NCBI GenBank assembly: GCA_008638375.1
Contig: CM018043.1
Coordinates: forward strand, 43,599,417-43,663,416
DNA from: Nyssa sinensis
Lineage: Eukaryota; Streptophyta; Magnoliopsida; Cornales; Nyssaceae
Length of the DNA stretch: 64,000 bases
Reading direction: 5' to 3'
A program made the position numbers and the translations under genes. The notes beneath the pieces were generated by a model. That model did not search any database, was not told where the DNA came from, and worked only from the letters and a program-made list of their open reading frames with translations. Position 1 is the stretch's first letter. Each line of letters opens with the position of its first letter. Below, piece after piece: positions 11,920 to 20,986 of this stretch.

Positions 11920-12057
11920 CAAACATGGCCCAAAAAGGTTACCAATAATAGCCCAAAATGGTGGCCAAACATGGCCCAAAGGTTGGCCAAACATGACCCA
12001 ATATGGTGCCCAAACATAGTCCAAAAAGGTGCCCAAACATGGCTAAAAAAAAGTGAC
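11920..12057. repeat. 23-bp tandem repeat, six units
   Basis: Units starting CAAACATGGCCCAAA begin at 11920, 11943, 11966, 11988, 12011 and 12034, with lengths of 22-24 bp. The units alternate GGTTAC, GGTGGC or GGTGCC at their ends. Milder GGCCCAAA- and GTCCAAA-rich sequence precedes them from about 11700. No coding role is apparent. Confidence 0.75.
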
Positions 12058-13028
12058 CAAAGGAGCTGGTGTCAGAGGGTGTCAAGGGTTGGGCAGCAGG
12101 TGGCTGGCAACAACAGGCCACGCATAGCCGTGGATGCGTAGGGCGCGCATACACGCGAGCGTAGGTGAGGAGGCAAGCGGCTGGCTGGGTAAGGGCTGTG
12201 CAGGCTGTTCCAAAATTTGATTTTTCTTTTTTGCAGAAACACTGTAGCAACAGTGTAATTACTACAAGCAAATTTCTCTGTCTGTGCACTAATTTTCTCT
12301 GTTTTATGACTTTTTTCCCAAGTTTTGAAGGTTCCTTTTCCCCCATTTTTAGCCTATTTCTTCAAGGTTTCTAAACCTCCATTTTGAGCAATTTTCTCAT
12401 CTATTTAGATGGTGTTTTGCACACTTAATTTTTCCCTTAATTTCACTAAAATTTTGACATAATTTCTTTGTTTTTCAAGTCTTTTTCCCACCTAATACAC
12501 ATGATACATTTTACAATTTCGGGTTTGCACATTCCATCCTCACTCGATGGCCACAATCTCATTGAATTTATATATGCATCATTTAAATATATACAATTCA
12601 TCACACCTACACATATGATTGAACTTTAAAGGTCACATCATCATATTCATTACAACATATAAGGTCTTTTCCATTCTTTTCATAATACACAAATCTTCTA
12701 CAACATCATTTCATATGGTATAGAGCTTATGCTCTTGTATAACATCAAAATATGCCCTAAGGGTCAAAAATCCTCCATGGTCCACTTCCCCTACATTCTT
12801 CAAGACTTCATCAAGTCTTTAAGTGTCGGGGGCCTCATCTGTAATATGATATCCCACGAGGGGTCAGCTCAACTGCTGGTATGACATAATGCTAATGCAA
12901 GGAACAAAACTAAGGCGTGGCATGTGCAATTGTACATTTATATCTACATGCCTTCCAAATCATCCATACAATGCAATGGCAATGTGCGTGACGCACCCAT
13001 GCAAACTCTATGCCACACCCATGTCTCG

Positions 13029-13112
13029 GTTTCATGGATCGCTCCCGATGGTCAATCGAGCACCACACATGTTTCATGGATCGCTCCCGTTGGGTCAATC
13101 AAGCACCAATGC
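13029..13112. repeat. Two 42-bp tandem units in LTR
   Basis: GTTTCATGGATCGCTCCCG recurs after 42 bp, each time followed by a GGTCAATC-AGCACCA word. The equivalent place in the related LTR (25069) has six 42-bp units of a diverged sequence, so the period is shared between copies. Confidence 0.6.
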
Positions 13113-13312
13113 AATGGCCAATTTTGGGTTTTTCACCCCAGGATCTACACCCTCATAATGCATAGCACCAAGTGCTCAACCCATACTATGTTTTCAAAAG
13201 TTCACCATATGCCAATATGCTTTGATTTCACCATGCAATAATGTAATCTCAATGAAGTATTCCATCAAACACATGGTATATGCCTTAAACAATGCAATGT
13301 ACTTAAAGCAAC

Positions 13313-13745
13313 CATAACTTTACATCACAAGACTTTGCTTACATGAATCTAACATGTAATCCCATCAATTTCACATATAACACATTACATATTCACAACC
13401 TTGACAATTTCTCAAAAATCATAAAATACATAAAACACCAACACATGGAATAAATCATAACTCTCAAACCACAAGAATTTTCCTACATGAACCTAAGTTA
13501 AAATACAATGAATCAAACATACAAACAAGTTACATGTTCAGCACTTCGAAAAATTCTCAAAGATTACAAAAATGCCTAAAGTACCAACACCTTGAATAAA
13601 TCATAACTTTCCAACCATAAGAGTTTCTCTCCGTGAACATAAGCTAGAATACAATGAATTAAACATATAGTCATGGTTCATGTTTATCACTTTACCAAAT
13701 TTCCAAATAATAACAAAGAACACACAAGTACATAAACGATCAACT
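13313..13745. repeat. 145-bp degenerate tandem repeat, three units
   Basis: The word CATAACT followed by an ACAAGA-like word and a CATGAA-like word recurs at 13313, 13456 and 13602, spaced 143 and 146 bp. The rest of each unit aligns loosely. The third unit runs into the junction with gypsy pol at about 13752. Confidence 0.6.
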
Positions 13746-13752
13746 CTAGGTT

Positions 13753-15575
13753 TTTCAAAGCAACTCCGACCTCATGAGCAAAACTATCCTACCCATGATC
13801 TAGAATTAGCTACAGTGGTGTTTGCCCTAAAAATCTGGCGCCACTACCTATATGGGGAGGTGTGTGAGATTTTTACGGATCACAAGAGTTTGAAATATTT
13901 CTTCACACAGAAGGAATTAAACATGAGGCAGCGAAGATGGCTCGAACTAATTAAGGATTATGATGTGGCTATTCAGTACCATCCGGGTAAGGCAAATGTG
14001 GTGGCCGATGCCTTGAGTCGATGATCTGGAAGCCTTGCCTACATGATTACCTCTCAGGAGGAGTTAATTCGAGATCTGGATGAAATGGGTATCGAAGTGG
14101 TTCCACCAGGTAGCGCGGCTTGTCTAGCCAATTTGACTGTTGGATCTACATTGGTGGAGCGAATTAAAGTGGGACAGACTCAAGATGAGGAGTTGATTAG
14201 AATCTGTGATGAAGTAAAGGCAACGGGGAAAGCTGATTTTGGAATTCAGGACGGAATTCTACGGTATCGAGGTAGGTTGTGTGTGCCCAAGATACCTGAG
14301 TTAAGAAAGGAGATTCTGGAAGAAGCCCATGCCTCGAGATTTACGGTACACCCTGGGATTACGAAGATGTATCATGATCTCAGGAAGTTATACTGGTGGA
14401 CCGGATTAAAGAAGGACGTAGCAAATTTTATTGCTCACTGCACACGATGCCAACAGGTGAAAGTTGAGCATCAACGTCCTAGTGGACTTCTGCAACCACT
14501 CCCTATTCCGGAATGGAAGTGGGATCATATTACTATGGATTTTGTGTCCGGTTTTCCCAAATCACCGAAGGGCTCTGATGCTGTCTGGGTCATAGTGGAC
14601 AGATTGACCAAGTCTGCTCATTTTCTACCTGTCAGGACCACATATAGCTTAGAGAAGTTTGCCGCATTGTACATTCAAGAAATCGTACGCTTACATGGCA
14701 CACCATTGTCCATTGTATCCGATCGAGATCCCCGATTTGTGTCACGATTTTGGAAAAGTCTACAGGAGGCACTCGGCACGAAACTCAAGTTCAGTACAGC
14801 ATATCACCCGTAAACTGACGGGCAATCTGAAAGAGTGATACAGATGTTGGAGGATATGCTGCGACTGTGTGCACTGGACTTCAAAGGAAACTGGGCAGAA
14901 CATCTGCCACTTGTCAAGTTTGCCTATAATAACAGTTACCAAGCCAGCATTAAAATGGCACCATATGAGGCACTATACGGGAGGAGGTGCCGATCTCCAC
15001 TTTGCTGGATTGAAGCCGGTGAACAGAAGCTGCTCGGGCCAGATTTAGTCCAAGCCACCACAGAACAAATTCAGAGGATCCGGAATAGACTGCAAACGGC
15101 CCAGAGCCGGTACAAAAGCTATGCCGACAATCGGAGGAAGGATCTTGAATTCCAAGTAGGCGATCTTGTGTTTCTTAAAGTGTCGCCACTAAAGGGAGTA
15201 CTCCGATTCGGCAAGAAAGGCAAGTGAAGTCCTCGTTACATTGGTCCTTTTGAGATTTTAAAGAGAATTGGCCCGGTTGCATATAGTCTGACATTACCAC
15301 CTGAGTTGGACAAGGTACACCGTGTGTTTCACGTATCCATGTTACGGAAGTGTATACAAGAACCGGGGCAAGTCGTCGAGTATGAGCCACTCAAGTTGAG
15401 AGAGGACTTAACGTATGAAGAACGGCCAGTCCAGATCCTTGACTGGAAAGAAAAGTCTTTGCGTAACAAGGCAATTCCGTTAGTCAAAGTCTTGTGGAGA
15501 AATCACACTAGTGAAGAAGCAACATGGGAACTTGAAGCTGAAATGCATGAAAAATATCCCGAGTTGTTTACTTGA
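13753..15575 (+). pseudogene. Ty3/gypsy chromovirus pol 3' part: RNase H, integrase, chromodomain
   Basis: One frame runs throughout, with only three stop codons (14022, 14811, 15225). RNase H comes first ([27 protein letters not shown]). The integrase has an HHCC zinc finger (HPGITKMYH...CTRCQQVK, about 14350-14460) and the catalytic triad in place: D in [11 protein letters not shown] in [12 protein letters not shown] and E in ERVIQMLEDML. A GPY/F-like region (RYIGPFEILKRIGPVAYSL) and a chromodomain (about 15450-15572, VKVLWRNHTSEEATWELE) close the protein. The product inserts element DNA into the genome, and the chromodomain is thought to guide it to chromatin. Gag, protease and RT are missing because the left end is cut at about 13752. 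Large TGTAACACC LTRs plus a chromodomain suggest the Del/Tekay clade (inference). Confidence 0.92.
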
Positions 15576-15610
15576 TATTGTAGACTGAGTTTTGGGGACA
15601 AAACTCTTCT

Positions 15611-15624
15611 GAAGGGGGGGAGGA
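15611..15624 (+). other. Polypurine tract of gypsy element
   Basis: GAAGGGGGGGAGGA lies directly before the LTR start TGTAACACC at 15625. The phrase TGAGTTTTGGGGACAAAACT precedes it and recurs before the LTR at 40867. The tract would prime plus-strand DNA synthesis. Confidence 0.85.
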
Positions 15625-15952
15625 TGTAACACCCCAAATTACTTAACCGACATGTTTTGTATATGGGAAACTGTTTTGGGAATGAAATGTTAGGTTTAGC
15701 TAATTTAATGTCTATTTTAATAGTGATAAAACTCGAATTAGCTAATTATGGGAAACTTGAGAAAATAAAAACTGACATTAGACCATAGTCAATGAAAGAT
15801 ATTCTGAGTAGGAAGTGACAGAAAGAAACCGCGCTAAAAAAGGAGTTACGGATTGAAAGTTAAGGCCAAAACAGTGAAACTGGAATTCCGCAACAACCAA
15901 ACAGGGCCTTAACCAAAAAAATATGAGAAAATGGTCACTTAGGAGGCCAAGG

Positions 15953-16015
15953 GGAATTGAACCCTTGACCTACCAAGGTAAGCAATTTTGTTCCAAAAAG
16001 TTACCAACTAGGCTG
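15953..16015 (-). other. Antisense tRNA-like module in gypsy 3' LTR
   Basis: On the - strand, CAGCCTAGTTGG (complement of 16004-16015) matches box A at 11 of 12 positions. GGTTCAATTCC (complement of 15953-15963) is a perfect box B. AAGGG and CCCTT around box B can pair as a T-arm. The module stands about 330 bp into the LTR and about 220 bp upstream of its TATA box. Confidence 0.6.
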
Positions 16016-16231
16016 TTGGTTACTTTGTGCATATATACAGCAATATATGTATATAACCTATAATCTTGCCCAAGCCACCACCCAAATTGGCCAATGGCCT
16101 TGCATGCATTCCCTTCATCATAACCCTGCATCACCTCCATCAAATCAACCCCCACTAACCCCACTAAGGGCAGAGATGTACTCATACATATATGTATATA
16201 TGTATAACCTATATGTATATAACCTACAATA

Positions 16232-16240
16232 TATATAAAT
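16232..16240 (+). promoter_or_regulatory. TATA box of gypsy LTR
   Basis: TATATAAAT stands just before a CT/GA-rich leader (TTCTCTCTTTAGAG...GTGAGAGAGAGGGGAAGG). The nested relative at 17074 has a TA-rich block followed by a similar leader at the same relative place. Confidence 0.45.
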
Positions 16241-17500
16241 GCCCTACTTTACATCAGATTCTCTCTTTAGAGAATTCTGCAATTCCAAAAACTGTGTGTG
16301 TACGTGAGGTTGGTAGAGTGAGAGTGTAGTGAGAGAGAGGGGAAGGAAGCTTTGCATGCAAGGGAGCTTGAGGAAAGACTTGGCCATTTGAAGTGCAAGG
16401 GGGGACTTGAGGACTACGGTGCATGACCTGAGAAGGTTTTTGAGAGACTGAACTGAGCCAAAGAGAATAGATAGCCACTGTTGAAGGTAATACTCAAAAT
16501 TATCTTCATTTTCTTAATTTTAAATTTTGAATTGTTTAGTGGATCTGCTACGGGTATAGACTGCATGCATGATTAAATCTTAATCATAGGAATCACTCTG
16601 AATATATTGCATGGTTTAGAGGTGTCGGATAGGTCATGAAACCATGAAACCCGAAACCAACCTCCATTAAAGGACCTTGAAGCACCAGGTCTAATTTGAC
16701 CGTAACAGTTTTAGATTTGGCATATTGGAACTCAGAATAGACCCTGATAGGATCTCAAACATCTACCTACGCGACCCTAGAACACTGTATAGCCCCATGA
16801 AATTGGAAATGAACCTACGGGTCAAAAATGCAATCCGACAGTACATACAACTAAAATGAAAAATAAAGATAGGGGCTCGATCCTTATGATCTGTAGATCA
16901 TGTAGCTTCAAAAAGCACATGAAATGGTTGAGAAATGAGGGTGTAGTATCGAGTTGCAGGCACGGTTTGTGTAGTTTACCCCCACTGGTTGAGATGATAT
17001 CTTGTTGGTTTATGAATGCCAAATTAATGGAAATCAAATTTACAACACATCTGAATGAAAACCATAGAGAAACTGTAACACCTCGACTCTGTATAATTAA
17101 TAATTAAATAATTAATTATTAATTAGTACCGGCTTAGGAAATAATTAAGGAAATTAACCTTAATCTCCCGGTGGTCACACTAGACCAATAGAATGACAAA
17201 ACATGTTCGAGAATAGGGTACAATACCCGAACCTAATTACCAATTAATTAGGTGAAATAATGTCAATTTAACACTGATGGAATTCGAATTATTTAACCAC
17301 GGAAATCCCGAATGACTAATAAATGACACGGAACCTCTGACACTGTAGATAACTGAAATATGAAACTCTCGGAACAAACCGCATCGAAAAAGGAGTTACG
17401 GAATGAAAGTTATGAGGCAAACATCAGAAACTGAATTAATGCGCAGCCAAACAGGGCCTTAGCCCAAAATGTGGAAAAATGGCCAAATTGGTGGTCAAGG

Positions 17501-17563
17501 GGAATTGAACCCTTGACCTATGGTGAGAATGAATTCCATCCAAAAAATTTACCAGTTAGGCTA
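17501..17563 (-). other. Antisense tRNA-like module, best-preserved copy
   Basis: On the - strand, TAGCCTAACTGG (complement of 17552-17563) is a perfect box A and GGTTCAATTCC (complement of 17501-17511) a perfect box B, at tRNA-like spacing. The whole unit including flanking arms is about 78 nt (about 17493-17570). The acceptor arms do not pair, so a functional tRNA is unlikely; a pol III promoter or tRNA-derived relic is possible. Confidence 0.65.
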
Positions 17564-19239
17564 CCCATTACTTTGTGCATATGTATGCAACTTATTTGTA
17601 AATATCTCTGTATTGCCCCAACTTGCCACCCAAATTGACCAATGGCAACCCATGCAAACCCCACATGATTGACTGAATCAGCTCCCCTCAGACCACATCA
17701 TCCCCAATGATCCTACTGATTCTCTGATGTGTATATATATCTATATATATGGAGATGTATAGGTATAAATGTGTATATTAGTATATATACATGGACTCAC
17801 CTTGAGATCTTCAAAAATGGGAACTGTTGTAGAGTGTAGGCAGGTCTGTTAGAGGCTATGAAAAGAGGAGAAACAGATCTGTTGAGGGTGAGACATCTAA
17901 AGAGAGAGGGCTGCATGTGTGTATGTGTTCATGGCTTGAGAGCACATCCAAGGGTGTGCATGCATGTGAGGGATAATGGCATCTCCATTTGTGGTGCACA
18001 AGGGAAGAAGGGACTGAAGGCACGACTGAAGGTCTGAATGGCCAAGGAACTAAACCAAGAGAAGGAGGATCTGATTTTAAGGTATAAACACCAAAATTCT
18101 GAATTTGTTTCCTCTTAAGTTTTGCTTACTGTTTCAGTCAATTGGGGCCATATAAATTGCATGCATAAGCTACTGTGACACCTAGGGACGGATTTAAATA
18201 GTTTGAGAGAGCCTAGAAGGCTCGAAACACACCCTCCATTAAAAATCCACCATGGATGACCTTGAGTTGCAGGTCTGAACCGACCTCAACCAATTGACTT
18301 CTTGCATGTACAGAACTGAACTAGACCTTCCTAGGGTGCTAAAACCACCAACCCGCGACCCTAGAACACTGATTTGGACCCTCAAAATCGAACCTGTGAG
18401 TCTCGGCCATGAAACCCAAATTCTGTAACGGGCTTTTAAACTGAAATTTTAGAATGGAAAATTGAAGCCCCTATCCTAAGGGTCACAACGAGCCAAGAAT
18501 CGTGCAATTTGGTTGAGAAACGAGGCCACACGACCGAACTGAAATCCCTCATGATAATCGGCTATACAGAGCTAAATCCGTGGATTCGAAGCATGAAAAT
18601 GATGCTATGTTGTTGTAATCACTCCCAGAAATGTTTTGGAATCAAAACATGTTGAAAACCGTGCTTGAAATAACACGAAATTGGAAGAAGAAATCTGCAG
18701 AAATTAGGGCAAACTGAGGGGAAAGAGATGAAGAAGACAGAGTTGACTCGGTTGAGTGACCGAGTCATACCGAGTTGGCCCAGTCGACACAGCACGTGTC
18801 TGTCCACGAACGTGCCACCGTTTTAATGGGACGGCACCGTTTTGAGGCTAATTATTTTAAATTAAAAACTGAATTCGGCCTGTTTGGTTACGGCGATAAC
18901 AAATTAAAATTGGGATTGGGCTAATCCTGAACACGGATAGGGGGGCAAATTGAGGTTAACTAGAATATTTAATTCCGGTTTTCCTGAAGGAACTGAACCG
19001 GTTGGTTCTTGATGATTTTGGACCGGTTCACTTGGTGAACCATTGAACCCTTGGGTTTGAACCCTTAAATTATGAAATTATATTTTTGACCCCTAAAGTT
19101 CCTAAAATTACTGATTTACCCCTGATAGTTCTGAATATTGCACAGTGGCCCTGATTTCTGAAATTTTGTGCAATCAAGCCCCTAAAGAATTAATTAAATA
19201 ATAAAATAATTATTTAATTATTTATTAAATAGGTAAAAT

Positions 19240-20280
19240 TACGATTTTACCCCCGGACATTAAATATGTCAAACGGAGTCCAAATAAATTAAATAAATAG
19301 TGTATTTTCACTATTTCAAGCATTCTGGACTCAATGGTACTGTCCAAATTTGGAAATACAGTACCGAAAAATACAGACCTGTAAGTGATAAATTACTGTA
19401 CTGCCCCTGATGGCACCAGACCCAAATAAAAATAAAAGACAGTCTATTTTGACTATGTCGGGCATTCTGAACTCAACGGTGAGGTCCGTTTAACAAACCG
19501 GAGTCCCGAAAAATACAGACACATAAAGTGTAAATGACCGTACTGCCCCTGATGCTTCCCAGGGTCAGTTGAACATAACAGACAGTCCAACTTAATTATG
19601 TCGGACACTCTGGACCCAATGGTGAGGTCCATTTTATGAACTGACGTGCCGAAAAATATGACACGTGAAATTACCAAATTACCCCTGATATTGTACAAAG
19701 CCCAAATGAAGTCCGATTGGGACGAAACTGATACTGATAGAAACCCGAACACTGGTGAAACTGTATACCCGAATAAATGACGAACCGGGGTTAGAATCTT
19801 ATAAAACGTAAAATGACCAAAATACCCCTGAGCACTGTAAGTGCAAGATAAAGGTCAATCTGATCTGATAAATTATCGTAAGTATAATTATGAACACTGA
19901 AGGGCTAAGTAAGACTCCGGAACTATCAACGCGTAAAACGAGAAATGACTGACGTGTCCCGATGATCTAAAGCAGATACCAAATGAAGTCCAAAGGACTT
20001 AGAAAATTATATACATAATATATGGGACATTCTGAAGACCACGACAGGGTCCGGGGCGAGAATGGCAAACATTACCATTTTGCCCCTAAGGCTAATAAGC
20101 ACATAACTGATACCGATTTAAGTCTAAAAGACTTAGAACTTCATACATAAGATATGTAGACTATTCTGAGGACCATGACAGAGTCCGGGGCAAGAATGAC
20201 AAAATTACCATTTTGCCCCTAAGGTCAAATAAGTGCTTAACTGATAACGATTGAAGTCCAAATGACTTAAATCATAATCC
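19240..20280. repeat. Degenerate 142-143-bp units in giant LTR
   Basis: The anchor CTGGACTCAATGGTGAGGTCC and variants occur at 19327, 19469 and 19612. Each is followed by CCGAAAAATA, an ACACGTGAAA-like word, AAATTACC and CTGCCCCTGATG. More decayed units run to about 20280 (GGTCCGGGGC...ATTTTGCCCCTAAGG). The same unit recurs in the other large LTRs. Confidence 0.65.
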
Positions 20281-20657
20281 TGATGACTGCTAAGCCTAAT
20301 TAAAGAATGAAATAGCCTCGGGTGAGACCCAGTGAAAGGGCGATAGGCTACTAGGCTATCTTAGGTGATCCGATAGATACCTAAGATGACAAATGAGAAC
20401 TGAATGGATGAGTTCTGATTTGTATATGATTGATGATTATTGTTCAGGATATACATGGAGATGCCTGACGTATCTGGAGGTTATCGGATTGTTGTGCAAG
20501 GAGATAACCGTAACAGTTTGTGAGTAACCCTGACTCCTGAACTGGTGTATAAGTTCTGTCTAGATACTGTATTTTGAAGCTCTGTACTGTTTTGAATGTT
20601 ATACTGTTTAAAAAGCATATATTTAATGTACGATATGCCTTGTCCTGATTGATATAT

Positions 20658-20986
20658 TGTTCCGCTTTGTTCCGACTTGTTCAGTTCCGATATGTCTTGA
20701 TCTGATTGATATTGTCCCGCTTTGTTCCGACTTGTTCAGTTCCGATATGTCTTGATCTGATTGATATTGTACCGTTTTGTTCAGACTTGTTCAGTTCCGA
20801 TATGTCTTGATCTGATTGATATTGTACCGTTTTGTTCTGACTTGTTCAGTTCTGATATGTCTTGACCTGATTGATATTGTACCGTTTTGTTTCGTCATGT
20901 TCAGTTCTGATGTGACTTGTCCTGATTGATATTATACCGTTTGATCCGTCATGTTCAGTTCCGATATGACTTGTTTTGATTGATAT
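20658..20986. repeat. 55-bp tandem array, six units plus decayed flanks
   Basis: Units beginning TGTNCCGTTTTGTTC start at 20658, 20713, 20768, 20823, 20878 and 20933. The first five are exactly 55 bp, the sixth 54. TCTGATTGATAT closes each unit. Diverged relatives with TCCGTC and GTTATGATCTGTCC words continue to about 21560. Confidence 0.85.

Larger units (their letters stand above)
11541..13752 (-). mobile_element. Gypsy-type LTR fragment (TGTCACGCC family), truncated
   Basis: It begins TGTCACGCCTCGAATT directly after LINE coding sequence. From about 12400 it is homologous to 24540-25850, sharing the GCATCATCCTCACTCGA-type region, TGACGCACCCATGCAAACTC and TTTTTCACCcCAGGATCTACACC. The related copy has its TA tract and pyrimidine-rich leader at the far right, so I read both on the - strand with 11541 as the 3' end. 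Similarity stops at about 13752, where gypsy RNase H begins abruptly. About 800 bp near 11600-12400 is absent from the other copy. Confidence 0.55.

Noticed and set aside
11939..12346. 135-residue - strand frame
   Set aside because: It covers a 23-bp tandem repeat and GC-rich LTR leader; no domain and no homologue in the related LTR.
15953..16015. Functional tRNA gene
   Set aside because: Boxes A and B are good but the acceptor stem does not pair, and the unit lies in a repeated LTR.
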